64,000 bases of DNA, taken from the NCBI RefSeq assembly GCF_019880635.1, contig NZ_JAINVX010000001.1:186001-250000 (forward strand), in the 5' to 3' direction. The stretch comes from Hanstruepera marina (GTDB lineage Bacteria; Bacteroidota; Bacteroidia; Flavobacteriales; Flavobacteriaceae). This document shows positions 34,797 through 43,636 of the stretch, piece after piece. Within the stretch, counting starts at the first letter, position 1, and each line of letters opens with the position of its first letter. The translations under genes were made by a program, and so were the position numbers. The notes below the pieces were generated by a model. The model was not told where the DNA came from. It did not search any database and worked only from the letters and a program-made list of their open reading frames with translations.

Positions 34797-37700
34797 CGTT
34801 TTGCTTAAAGTATTCTTGCACTTTCTTTTTATAAACTGGCTGCAAAGGTAAGGTCTGTCTGTTTAATATTTCTGTTGTATTGAAATATTCTTTAGCGGTT
34901 GGTATTTTGTTATTGGTATTATTATCAAAATCTGTTTTGTTGGTTTCAGATTTTCGCTTGTTATCCTGACCTTGTTGAAATGTAGCATTTTCTAGTTTTA
35001 ACAGTTGATGTTGCAAATTCATCATCTTTTGAAGAGTTTGATTGGTAAAGCCCCTGTTCAACAAATCTAATTCAATTTGCTCCATTTGCTTGATTAAATT
35101 TTGCCCTACACCATTCTTACCTTCTTTGGCTAATTTATCTTCTAGCGCTTGCCTAATTTGCTGTTGCTTTTGGTAAATTTTAAACAACTCACCATTTAGT
35201 TCTTCGGAACCTTCTCCGTCTCCTTGTTGTTTGCCATCTTCGCCTTGTTTGCCGTTTTCACCATTTGGCGATTCTGGTCCGTCTTGACCTTCTTTTTCGC
35301 CTTTATCCCCTTCTTTACCGTCATCACCATCTTTAGGTTTTCCATCTTGGCTTTTTTTCATGCCGTCCTGCATTTTCTTATTGAGCTCTTCTTGGCTCAT
35401 TATAATGTCGGGCAGTCCAGGCTCTGGCTGTCCACCGCTTCCTGAACCTGAAGCGCTCATTTGCATTTGCATATTATTTAGCATCTCACTTAAAAAATCA
35501 GCTAAATTATTTGCTGCCGTGATGGTGTATTGCTGATTGGCAATACCTTGGTACATACGGTTTTCTGAAAATTGATCCAATGATTTATCTATATTAAAAA
35601 ACACATCGGAGATTTCTTTGTTTATTTTTTCTGAAATTTTTGGCTGTCGCAAGGACAAGGCAAACAAGCTGTCGTCTATATGGGAAAAATGCTCTCTTAA
35701 ATTACTTTGCTTAACTAAATAGCTTGCATATTTATTATGATTAATCTCAATGCTCTTAAACTGATCCATTAAAGCTTCCTGGTCAAATGAGAAGAGTACC
35801 AAATTGTCTAAAATTTGACGCAACATTTCCATATCCTCCTGCATTTGTTCCGCACCACCCATTTGCATAGAGGCTTGCATTTGCTGGCTCATTTGTTTCA
35901 TTTTTTGAGCGGCTTGCTTTTGTTTTTGCTTTGCCTTGTTGCCGCTCTCATTAGCTTTTTCTTGATCATTTTGTTCTTGATTCTCTTCTTTCTTTCCTAG
36001 CTCGTCTGATGCTTCTTGTTGGTCTTTATCAATAGATTCCTGTTGTTTTTCGTTGTTAGGCACATCTATAGGTTGTTTAAGTTCCTGATTGTCTTTTTCA
36101 AGTTGTTCCAGCTCCTTTTTGAAATCGTTAAACTTTTGGTTTAATGAGTCTTGAGCTTCTTTGGTGTTTTTTTCATCGGTAGCTTCAGAAAGCTCCTCCT
36201 GCTCTTCTGCTAATTTATCGAGTTCTTGTTGCAGCTTTTCTAGCTTTTTAGCCACATAATACCGTTTGGTTAACTCTAATAGCTGCTCTAAACTACGCTT
36301 TTGGTTTTTGTTTTGTTTAGCAAGTTTCTCCAGTTTTTCCGTAAGTTCTTCCTTATTAATTTTCTCTTGAAGCTTTTCTAACTCCTCTAGTAATTTTTCA
36401 TCTTCCTTAAGCTGTGCTTCGTTTTCTTCCAAACGTTCTTTTAAATCTTCCTTAAACTGGTCGTCTTCCTGGTTTTCTTTTTGGAAATCTTCTAAATTTT
36501 CTTTTAACTTCTTGTTGAAATTTTGCATCATTTCTTCTTGCTGTTTTTGACGCTTTAGGAAATTTTCAAATTTCTTTTTATCGTTGAAATTTAGCTCTGA
36601 TTTTTCTTTCTGTGTTTTAGAAAACTCTTCTAGCTCTTTCTCTCTGGTTTCCATTTTTTCCAAAGACTCATTTAAATCTTGAATGGTTTCGTTTTGCTGT
36701 TGAAGCTGTTTTTCTTCTTCTTCAGATTGAGTGAGCTTTCTATAGGTATATATGTTACTTTTTGTACTCTTGTAATTATTAATCGCATCATTATCGAATA
36801 CCTGAAAATACAATTCGTAACTAATACCTTCTTCTAAATTAAGGTTGTTGGGAAATGTGGAAATGAAATCATCAATATTATCATTCGCGATAGGGATGGC
36901 TTCGGTTTTTACATTTTCAACATTGTTTAGAGGATAATATACAAGTTGTAATCTTCGCAGTCCATAATCATCACTAGCCTGACCGTAAAAATACATCGTT
37001 TGCTGGTCTATACTATCCAGTTCCATTTTTACATTGAGTTCAGGAAAATCATCTTTTATAACATCGATATTAAAATTCAAGCGTTCATAATCCTGTACAA
37101 AATCATTGCTCGTGGCAATGGTGTAATCAAATGTCGAGGCAGCACGCTTGGTTGTTTCGTAAACGTTTTCTGTATCCATATTAAAAACAACCGTGTCATT
37201 AGCATAAAGATTAACAATATTGGTTGATTTTGTTTTAACACGCCACGTAATTTGCGTGCCCTGTGGAACCGTAGCGTTTCCGTTGCCCTTTAAAGTTTCG
37301 TCTGCTTTTTTAGTATAGTTTGGATAATCTAAAACCATTTCGAAACCTAAAATTGTCGGCACTTCCGAAACCTTAAGCGTATAAGGTTTTGAGACTACTG
37401 TATTGGCTGATAAATTAAACTCTATGTCATTTTTTGGTTTAGTAAACACATATTCAAATGCTCCTGGTGCAGTTTGTTGCAAGAAATATGTTTCGTTGCT
37501 GTATTGAATTTTTGCGTTTTCTGGAACAACATTCCCTGCTGTTTTTACAATCAGTTTAAAGTCTTTGTTTTCAGTGGCATCTAAGTTTTCGTTTACCACA
37601 AAAAACTGAAATGGTGCTGGTGGCTCATAGGCAGTTTTATAATTTACCACACGCTCGTAACTATCACTAAACCAATTGAACTTACCCGAAATTACCGAGA

Positions 37701-38205
37701 ACAAAATTATCAGAATGGGAATCGCGGCATATTTTAAATATTTCAGGTTTTGCTTGAAATTAATAGCAAACTTGAACGGAATTGGCTGTAGCTCAGCCGA
37801 TTTTTGATTGATACTGGCCATCAATAATTCCGATTCGGTTTTGTTTTGGTTTAACTGAAGGACATTAAGTAGCTTATCATTGATCTCTGGAAAATGTTGT
37901 CCAATAATTTTGGAGGCTTCTTGATAGTCTATGCCTTTCTTTAGTTTTAAAAGTTGTGCTAAAGGGAAAAGTATAAACTTGACGAACAATGCCGCTTCAA
38001 CAGCAACAAAAACCCAAAATAACAAGGTTCTTAAACCAGGGCTTAACCAAAAAATATATTCTACCCATAGGGTGAATAGCAGATAGAGCAAGCCAATGGC
38101 AACAAATAAAATACCTCCTTTAATTAGTTCGTTAGCATAATACCTCCTAATAAAAGACTCTAGTTTTTCTACTATGTTGTCAAAGTTTGCCACGTTATAA
38201 TCCAT
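34783..38205 (-). CDS. DUF4175 family large membrane/coiled-coil protein
   Basis: A 1140-residue protein. Two or three membrane helices lie near the N-terminus (about 35-90) and one near 158-175; a beta-rich extracytoplasmic part follows to about residue 480. Then a very long Glu/Gln/Lys/Leu-rich coiled coil spans about 490-800, containing LEKMETREKELEEFSK and EKLEKLAKQNKNQKRSLEQL. A Gly/Asp/Lys/Glu-rich low-complexity stretch around 970-1010 precedes a final helical part. DUF4175 is my family assignment; function is unknown. It could bridge the inner membrane and the periplasm as a long rod. Promoter unclear; 80 bp separate it from divergent alkB. Confidence 0.88.
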   Translation of the reverse strand: MDYNVANFDNIVEKLESFIRRYYANELIKGGILFVAIGLLYLLFTLWVEYIFWLSPGLRTLLFWVFVAVEAALFVKFILFPLAQLLKLKKGIDYQEASKIIGQHFPEINDKLLNVLQLNQNKTESELLMASINQKSAELQPIPFKFAINFKQNLKYLKYAAIPILIILFSVISGKFNWFSDSYERVVNYKTAYEPPAPFQFFVVNENLDATENKDFKLIVKTAGNVVPENAKIQYSNETYFLQQTAPGAFEYVFTKPKNDIEFNLSANTVVSKPYTLKVSEVPTILGFEMVLDYPNYTKKADETLKGNGNATVPQGTQITWRVKTKSTNIVNLYANDTVVFNMDTENVYETTKRAASTFDYTIATSNDFVQDYERLNFNIDVIKDDFPELNVKMELDSIDQQTMYFYGQASDDYGLRRLQLVYYPLNNVENVKTEAIPIANDNIDDFISTFPNNLNLEEGISYELYFQVFDNDAINNYKSTKSNIYTYRKLTQSEEEEKQLQQQNETIQDLNESLEKMETREKELEEFSKTQKEKSELNFNDKKKFENFLKRQKQQEEMMQNFNKKLKENLEDFQKENQEDDQFKEDLKERLEENEAQLKEDEKLLEELEKLQEKINKEELTEKLEKLAKQNKNQKRSLEQLLELTKRYYVAKKLEKLQQELDKLAEEQEELSEATDEKNTKEAQDSLNQKFNDFKKELEQLEKDNQELKQPIDVPNNEKQQESIDKDQQEASDELGKKEENQEQNDQEKANESGNKAKQKQKQAAQKMKQMSQQMQASMQMGGAEQMQEDMEMLRQILDNLVLFSFDQEALMDQFKSIEINHNKYASYLVKQSNLREHFSHIDDSLFALSLRQPKISEKINKEISDVFFNIDKSLDQFSENRMYQGIANQQYTITAANNLADFLSEMLNNMQMQMSASGSGSGGQPEPGLPDIIMSQEELNKKMQDGMKKSQDGKPKDGDDGKEGDKGEKEGQDGPESPNGENGKQGEDGKQQGDGEGSEELNGELFKIYQKQQQIRQALEDKLAKEGKNGVGQNLIKQMEQIELDLLNRGFTNQTLQKMMNLQHQLLKLENATFQQGQDNKRKSETNKTDFDNNTNNKIPTAKEYFNTTEILNRQTLPLQPVYKKKVQEYFKQNDDKF

Positions 38206-38285
38206 TTAACTTACTAATCTACAATTTTATTTTATACCCTATTTCCTTAAATTTGATAACATTCTGTTAAAAATATAGTACCCTA

Positions 38286-39329
38286 ATGAAAGATTTAAAA
38301 TATTTAGCAGCACTTTCTATTCCTTTAACCGCTTTAATTGGATTACATTTTAAAGGTCTTTTGTGTTTTTTAACTCCTGTATTTTCTTTTTGTATAATCC
38401 CTCTATTGGAATTAATTCTACCCGAGGACAATACCAACTATTCGGAGTCTGAATTACAAAACAAAAAGGTTAACAAACTCTTTGATTGGATGTTGTACCT
38501 AAACCTCCCCATTGTATATGGCCTTGTTATTTGGTCGTTGGCAACGGTTACAACTGTTCCTCTGGAGGCTTATGAAATTATTGGCTTTGTTTTAAGCTTA
38601 GGCATGGTTTTGGGCACTAATGGTATTAATGTTGCTCATGAACTAGGTCATCGCCAAACCACCAATGAGCGGTTTGTTGGCAAGGCATTACTACTCCCGT
38701 CATTATATATGCATTTTTATATTGAGCACAACTTTGGCCATCATTTACATGCCGCAACAAAAGAAGATCCTGCAACAGCGCGATACAACCAACATGTCTA
38801 TTCCTTTTGGTTTACCTCAACTATAAGGCAATATATTAGCGCATGGCACATTCAAATGAAGTTGGTTAAGAACAGTAACAAGTCCTTTTTCTCTTTTAGG
38901 AACGACATGCTTTGGTATAGTGTTATTCAGACCATGTATTTAGCAACTGTGCTTTTTGTCTTCGGGAGCACAGGATTGTTATTTGCAATTGCTGCCGGAG
39001 TCACCGGGTTTTTACTACTTGAAACCGTAAATTACATTGAGCACTATGGGCTTTTGCGTTTAAAAACAGCTTCCGGTAGATACGAACGTGTAAAAGAAAA
39101 CCATTCATGGAACTCCAACCATGTGGTTGGCAGAATTGTGCTTTACGAATTAACACGCCATAGTGACCACCATTACAAATCTTCAAAAAAATATCAACTA
39201 TTGGAGTGCCATGAAGAAAGCCCACAAATGCCATTTGGTTACCCTACATCCATGGTTTTGGCACTTATTCCCCCTTTATGGTTTAAAATTATGAATAAAC
39301 GCGTGCCAACTTATATGATTTCGGCTTAA
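38286..39329 (+). CDS. alkB: Alkane 1-monooxygenase (AlkB-type di-iron membrane hydroxylase)
   Basis: A 347-residue membrane protein with six or so helices. The eight-histidine clusters of the fatty-acid desaturase/AlkB family are present: HELGHR (about 118-123), EHNFGHHLHAA (147-157), and LTRHSDHHYKSS (about 296-307), plus NYIEHYGLLR typical of AlkB. It would hydroxylate terminal methyl groups of alkanes or other aliphatic chains using O2 and rubredoxin electrons; no rubredoxin gene is next to it. In Flavobacteriia the true substrate may be other lipids. It is divergent from the DUF4175 gene. Confidence 0.9.
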   Translation: MKDLKYLAALSIPLTALIGLHFKGLLCFLTPVFSFCIIPLLELILPEDNTNYSESELQNKKVNKLFDWMLYLNLPIVYGLVIWSLATVTTVPLEAYEIIGFVLSLGMVLGTNGINVAHELGHRQTTNERFVGKALLLPSLYMHFYIEHNFGHHLHAATKEDPATARYNQHVYSFWFTSTIRQYISAWHIQMKLVKNSNKSFFSFRNDMLWYSVIQTMYLATVLFVFGSTGLLFAIAAGVTGFLLLETVNYIEHYGLLRLKTASGRYERVKENHSWNSNHVVGRIVLYELTRHSDHHYKSSKKYQLLECHEESPQMPFGYPTSMVLALIPPLWFKIMNKRVPTYMISA

Positions 39330-39331
39330 AG

Positions 39332-39363
39332 TTGCTTTAAAACTAATTAAGGTTTTATCTTTG
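39332..39363 (+). promoter_or_regulatory. Promoter of gltX
   Basis: TTG (39332-39334), a 21-bp spacer, then TATCTTTG (39356-39363), an exact TAnnTTTG match 16 bp before the gltX ATG. It lies wholly in the 50-bp gap after alkB, showing that gltX has its own start. Confidence 0.65.
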
Positions 39364-39379
39364 CGCAAAATTTATTTAC

Positions 39380-40897
39380 ATGAGTAATCCGGTTCGTGTG
39401 CGTTTCGCACCAAGTCCAACAGGACCTTTACATATTGGTGGTGTTCGCACTGCCCTATTTAATTATTTATTTGCCAAAAAACACAATGGAACCTTTGTAC
39501 TTCGTATAGAAGATACTGACCAAAACCGTTATGTTGAAGGCGCTGAAGAATATATAATTGAATCGTTGAATTGGTGTAACATACCGTTTGATGAAGGTCC
39601 AGGAAAAGCAGGAAAATTTGGGCCGTACAGACAAAGCGAACGCAAGCATTTGTATAAGCAATATGCCGATGAGCTTATAGCTAAAGGCAAGGCTTATTAT
39701 GCTTTTGATACCGCTGAACAACTGGATGCACATAGAAAGGACCATGAAGCCCAAGGCAAAACCTTTATTTACAATTGGCATAACCGTGAAAAAGGTAGAT
39801 TAGTAAACTCTTTGGTGCTTTCTGCTGAAGAAACCCAAGCTAAAATTGACGCTGGTGAAGATTACGTGATTCGGTTTTTATCACCTCAAGACGAAACCCT
39901 GCATCTTAAAGATATTATCCGTGGTGACATTAAAATAGATACCAATATTTTAGACGACAAGGTGTTGTTTAAAAGCGATGGCATGCCAACCTATCACTTG
40001 GCTAATATTGTCGATGACCACTTAATGGAAATTACACACGTAATTCGTGGTGAGGAATGGCTGCCCTCATTGGCACTACACTATCAATTATACGAAGCTT
40101 TTGGGTGGCAAGCACCTGAATTTGCCCACCTTCCCTTAATTTTAAAACCAACAGGAAAAGGTAAATTAAGTAAGCGTGATGGTGACAAACTTGGTTTCCC
40201 AGTATTTCCTTTGGAGTATATATCTCCAGAAGGCGATGTATCCAAAGGTTATAGAGAAGATGGTTATTTTCAAGAAGCTGTTATAAACTTTTTAGTCTTT
40301 TTAGGGTGGAATCCTGGTACCGAACAGGAAATTTTCAGTCTTGAGGAATTGGTAAATGCCTTTGATTTATCTAAAGTCAATAAATCTGGAGCGCGATTTG
40401 ATCCAGATAAAATTAAATGGTTTAACCACCATTATATGCAAGAACAAAAGAATGATGATTTAGCAATGGCTTTTCAAAAAAGTCATGACCAATTACAGGA
40501 AATTGATGTTAACTATATAGCTCTAGTAATTGGATTAATAAAGGAACGTGCTACGTTTGTAAATGATTTTTGGGACTTAGGCCATTTCTTTTTTGAGGCA
40601 CCAAAAACCTATGAAGAGAAAGCCTTTAAAAAGGCCATTAAAGCCGACACAAAAGACATTATGGGCACCGTAAAATCCATTATTAACGGTGTAGACAATT
40701 TTGAAGTAGAAACGCTTCAGAGGGCTGTTAAAGGCTGGATTACAGAAAACGAAATTGGTTTCGGTAAGGTTATGATGCCTTTGCGTTTGGCCTTGGTTGG
40801 AGACTTAAAAGGTCCTGATGTGTTTGATATTATGTTTATGGTGGGTAAAAATGAAACGCTTAACCGTATTGAATGTTTGGTGAATTCGTTGGGTTAA
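39380..40897 (+). CDS. gltX: Glutamate--tRNA ligase
   Basis: A 505-residue class I aminoacyl-tRNA synthetase. The HIGH motif lies in FAPSPTGPLHIGGVRTALFN and the KMSKS counterpart is KLSKRDG. VRGEEWLPSLALHYQLYEAF-like segment (IRGEEWLPSLALHY) and the C-terminal anticodon-binding helices follow. Length fits bacterial GluRS. Because a separate glnS is present, it probably charges only tRNA-Glu. It converges with the small secreted protein gene at 40957. Confidence 0.98.
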   Translation: MSNPVRVRFAPSPTGPLHIGGVRTALFNYLFAKKHNGTFVLRIEDTDQNRYVEGAEEYIIESLNWCNIPFDEGPGKAGKFGPYRQSERKHLYKQYADELIAKGKAYYAFDTAEQLDAHRKDHEAQGKTFIYNWHNREKGRLVNSLVLSAEETQAKIDAGEDYVIRFLSPQDETLHLKDIIRGDIKIDTNILDDKVLFKSDGMPTYHLANIVDDHLMEITHVIRGEEWLPSLALHYQLYEAFGWQAPEFAHLPLILKPTGKGKLSKRDGDKLGFPVFPLEYISPEGDVSKGYREDGYFQEAVINFLVFLGWNPGTEQEIFSLEELVNAFDLSKVNKSGARFDPDKIKWFNHHYMQEQKNDDLAMAFQKSHDQLQEIDVNYIALVIGLIKERATFVNDFWDLGHFFFEAPKTYEEKAFKKAIKADTKDIMGTVKSIINGVDNFEVETLQRAVKGWITENEIGFGKVMMPLRLALVGDLKGPDVFDIMFMVGKNETLNRIECLVNSLG

Positions 40898-40956
40898 CTA
40901 CCAATGGCACCATTAAGTGAATGAAATAATTTTTTAATTAGTGATTATCTAGTGGG

Positions 40957-41544
40957 CTATTTATTTGTTTTTATTCTCTTTTTGTTTTCGTAACTAAATT
41001 CGTCTAATTCCTTTAATTCGATTAAGATTTTTTCTTTCCATTCGGTAAGCTTCTCTATATTTTGTCCGCTTTCGGTTTCATTTACCAACTCTAATCGGCT
41101 TTCAGAGAATTCTGCCATAATTTCGTTGCTAATTTGATTAATAATGTCAAATCCTTTTGCTATTTGACCTTTGTTTTCTAGAGCTCTTTTTCTAAACTTT
41201 CTTGCGTGAATTTCAGCAAGGTCAAATTGTACCTGTTGAAAGTCGATTTGTTTTTGAATATTATCAACTTTTGTTGTGTCAATCCATGAGGCATTACCAA
41301 GAAATATGTTTTCAATTTTCTGATTGAAATTACGTTTCATAAAATCAAATCCACTTATCATATGAGAAATCATAAACTGACTGTAAACCGCATCATTATG
41401 TTCATCGCTGATTTTTATTCTAAAGTCTTCAACTGTCAATTTTTGGTCAGCTTTCCATCGTTTTTGTCCTTCTTGTAAGTTTTGAGCAAAATTTAGATGT
41501 ATTGAACTAATAATAAAAATAAGTCCGATTATTTTTTTTATCAT
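40957..41544 (-). CDS. Secreted degenerate DUF922-like protein, paralogue 1
   Basis: A 195-residue protein with a signal peptide (KIIGLIFIISSIHLNFAQ). It aligns with the gene at 60651-61226: both have LxVEDF near the N-terminus, then a FDxAExxARKxRKR helix and a closing W-x2-KI-x2-ELKELxE. The central DFQQVQFDLAEIHARKFRKR resembles the DUF922 region, where peptidase-like members have HEQxHFDIxE; here the HExxH positions are replaced by QQVQ. It is therefore probably a non-catalytic periplasmic relative. Function unknown. Confidence 0.7.
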   Translation of the reverse strand: MIKKIIGLIFIISSIHLNFAQNLQEGQKRWKADQKLTVEDFRIKISDEHNDAVYSQFMISHMISGFDFMKRNFNQKIENIFLGNASWIDTTKVDNIQKQIDFQQVQFDLAEIHARKFRKRALENKGQIAKGFDIINQISNEIMAEFSESRLELVNETESGQNIEKLTEWKEKILIELKELDEFSYENKKRIKTNK

Positions 41545-41619
41545 TTAATATTTTGTTTGGGGTTTTTATCCTTAAAAAAATTTTAATATAGGTGATTTGT
41601 TAGTTTGTTAAAGATTTTA

Positions 41620-42309
41620 TTAAAACGAAACCATTAAAGAAAACACAAACATAGATTGGTTGCCCTTAAATTTATTAGTGTTGGTACCTACATTTAGGTT
41701 CTTGCCATTCAACTTATCAAACGTATTCAGAAAGCCGTAAATATATGCTGCTTTTACCCTAAAATGACTGATTCCAGCAGACAGACCTACAGTACCATCA
41801 ATATTGAATTTTGAAATATCAGAAATATCTTGGGCCAGCAAAGCATCGTAGTTTTTTATAAAGTAGTTTTCTTTGGTATCATCCTTTAGCTCCATCTCGC
41901 CATTATATTGTAGCATAGGGCCTAAATCTAATGTTAAATAAGGCCCAATAATTTTTACATGCATTAACAAAGCAATTTGAGCTGTAAAAATTTTATAATC
42001 CAAAAACTCTTCAGTTCCTAAAGGAACTTGACTTGCGGCAATGCCCACATTATTTTCGGCTATTTGAATCATGTAACTGATGTTGTACCATTTGTGCGGA
42101 ATATCAACCGTTGCAGAACCCGCAACAGCCCAACCGTTTCCGGCTTTGGTTTCAAAATTATCGGTTTGAAAATCAAATTGCGTGATTCCTCCTGAAATAC
42201 CTATACCATTAACAATAGGAATGGTGCCATGAGGCCGTCTTTGTGCGTAACCAGTTGTAACAAAACCTATAGAAATAGCTACTAATAAAATAAGTCGTAT
42301 AAATTGCAT
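41620..42309 (-). CDS. Putative outer-membrane beta-barrel protein
   Basis: A 229-residue protein with a cleavable signal (LILLVAISIGFVTTGYAQ) followed by alternating hydrophobic strands such as GNGWAVAGSATVDIP, FTAQIALLMHVKIIGPYLTL and VGLSAGISHFRVKAAYIYGF. The C-terminal SMFVFSLMVSF ends in phenylalanine, as in outer-membrane barrels. No family recognised; a small eight-stranded barrel is plausible. A -7 box lies 23 bp upstream of the ATG. Divergent from the SPFH gene. Confidence 0.75.
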   Translation of the reverse strand: MQFIRLILLVAISIGFVTTGYAQRRPHGTIPIVNGIGISGGITQFDFQTDNFETKAGNGWAVAGSATVDIPHKWYNISYMIQIAENNVGIAASQVPLGTEEFLDYKIFTAQIALLMHVKIIGPYLTLDLGPMLQYNGEMELKDDTKENYFIKNYDALLAQDISDISKFNIDGTVGLSAGISHFRVKAAYIYGFLNTFDKLNGKNLNVGTNTNKFKGNQSMFVFSLMVSF

Positions 42310-42331
42310 GCTTATGAGTATGTGATTGCAA

Positions 42332-42339
42332 CAAATATA
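42332..42339 (-). promoter_or_regulatory. -7 box of the beta-barrel gene
   Basis: On the minus strand TATATTTG is an exact TAnnTTTG match, 22 bp upstream of the ATG at 42309. A TTG upstream is only 13 bp away, so the -33 element is unclear. Confidence 0.45.
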
Positions 42340-42385
42340 ACTTAAATTAGTACAACTTATTTTTTAACCATTAAATCTCATTGCT

Positions 42386-43312
42386 ATGCCTTTTTATTTA
42401 GTTCCATTTTTAGTTTTTGGTCTCCTTATTTTAATATCATCGTTCTTTATTGTTAAGCAACAATCTGCTGCTATAATTGAGCGTTTTGGGAAATTTCAAA
42501 GCATCCGTCATTCTGGGCTACAAATGAAAATTCCTTTAGTAGATCGTGTAGCTGGACGATTGAGTTTGAAAATCCAACAATTGGATGTAATTATTGAAAC
42601 CAAAACATTAGACGATGTATTTGTGCGCTTAAAAGTATCGGTTCAATATAAAGTGATAAAAGACAAAGTTTATGATGCTTTTTATAAGCTGGATTATCCT
42701 CACGATCAAATTACATCCTACGTTTTTGATGTGGTTCGTGCCGAAGTGCCCAAAATGAAATTGGACGATGTTTTCGTTAAAAAAGATGATATTGCTTTAG
42801 CCGTAAAAGCTGAATTGAATGATGCTATGTTGGATTATGGTTTTGATATTATAAAAACCTTGGTTACAGACATTGATCCAGACGCCCAAGTAAAAGCTGC
42901 TATGAACCGAATTAATGCGTCTGAACGTGAAAAAATTGCAGCACAATTTGAAGGTGATGCAGCCAGAATCCTTATTGTGGAAAAAGCCAAAGCCGAAGCT
43001 GAAAGCAAGCGTTTGCAAGGTCAAGGTATTGCCGATCAACGCCGTGAAATTGCTCGTGGTTTAGAAGAGTCTGTTGAAGTTTTAAATCGCGTAGGTATTA
43101 ACAGTCAAGAGGCTTCTGCATTGATAGTTGTAACACAACATTACGACACCTTACAATCGCTTGGTGAGGAAACCAATAGTAATCTTATTTTGTTACCTAA
43201 CGCTCCCCAAGCCGGAAGCAATATGCTAAATGATATGGTGGCTAGTTTTGCCGCTAGTAACCAGATTGGTGAAGCTATGAAAGAAGCTAGAAACAATAAA
43301 AAAGAAAAATAA
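42386..43312 (+). CDS. SPFH (band 7/stomatin-like) membrane protein
   Basis: A 308-residue protein: one N-terminal membrane helix (LVPFLVFGLLILISSFFIV), then the SPFH domain with AAIIERFGKFQSIRHSGLQM and KIPLVDRVAGRLSLKIQQLD, DVFVRLKVSVQYKV, and a C-terminal coiled coil (INASEREKIAAQFEGDAARI, KAEAESKRLQGQGIADQRRE). It fits the QmcA/HflK-type subgroup that forms large membrane microdomain oligomers. No NfeD partner is adjacent. A strong terminator follows the stop. Confidence 0.95.
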   Translation: MPFYLVPFLVFGLLILISSFFIVKQQSAAIIERFGKFQSIRHSGLQMKIPLVDRVAGRLSLKIQQLDVIIETKTLDDVFVRLKVSVQYKVIKDKVYDAFYKLDYPHDQITSYVFDVVRAEVPKMKLDDVFVKKDDIALAVKAELNDAMLDYGFDIIKTLVTDIDPDAQVKAAMNRINASEREKIAAQFEGDAARILIVEKAKAEAESKRLQGQGIADQRREIARGLEESVEVLNRVGINSQEASALIVVTQHYDTLQSLGEETNSNLILLPNAPQAGSNMLNDMVASFAASNQIGEAMKEARNNKKEK

Positions 43313-43337
43313 TTGTTATTCCATTTACAAAATAGTA

Positions 43338-43363
43338 AGCCTCTTTTTTGAGAGGCTTTTTTT
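43338..43363 (+). terminator. Terminator after the SPFH gene
   Basis: A 7-bp stem AGCCTCT / AGAGGCT with loop TTTTTG (43338-43357) followed by seven T. It ends just at the stop codon of the converging 67-residue gene. Confidence 0.85.
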
Positions 43364-43565
43364 AATGCTCTGCCTTGTATTTTTTTATTAAGCCTTTTAA
43401 GCTTTCCAGATAATCTTTAAGTTCACTCGCTTCTACTTTTGGGTGCTCCATGTTAGGGATAGTGACAGGGTTTTCATCTAAATATTGATATACTTCGGGG
43501 TAGTTTGTTTCTATATCTCGAGTAACTTGTGTGATTTCGGTAAGTAATTCCTGAACATTTTTCAT
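43362..43565 (-). CDS. Small conserved protein of unknown function
   Basis: A 67-residue soluble, helical, acidic protein: KNVQELLTEITQVTRDIETN, YPEVYQYLDENPVTIPN, then VEASELKDYLESLKGLIKKY. No signal peptide or cysteine. The clear ATG, placement flush with a terminator and well-formed amphipathic helices support a real gene. I do not recognise the family. Confidence 0.7.
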   Translation of the reverse strand: MKNVQELLTEITQVTRDIETNYPEVYQYLDENPVTIPNMEHPKVEASELKDYLESLKGLIKKYKAEH

Positions 43566-43636
43566 AATATCTGTTTATATTATAAATACTGAAAACTAAC
43601 AGGATATCAAAATCGTGTTTTAAAAAAATCTTTATA

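Noticed and set aside
35224-36000. Plus-strand open frames opposite the coiled-coil gene
   Set aside because: They arise from the repetitive codon use of the DUF4175 coiled coil; hydrophobic F/L-rich translations mirror E/K/Q codons.
40898-40956. Terminator between gltX and the converging secreted-protein gene
   Set aside because: Only a weak AATGG/CCATT pairing with almost no loop is present, without a T-run next to it.
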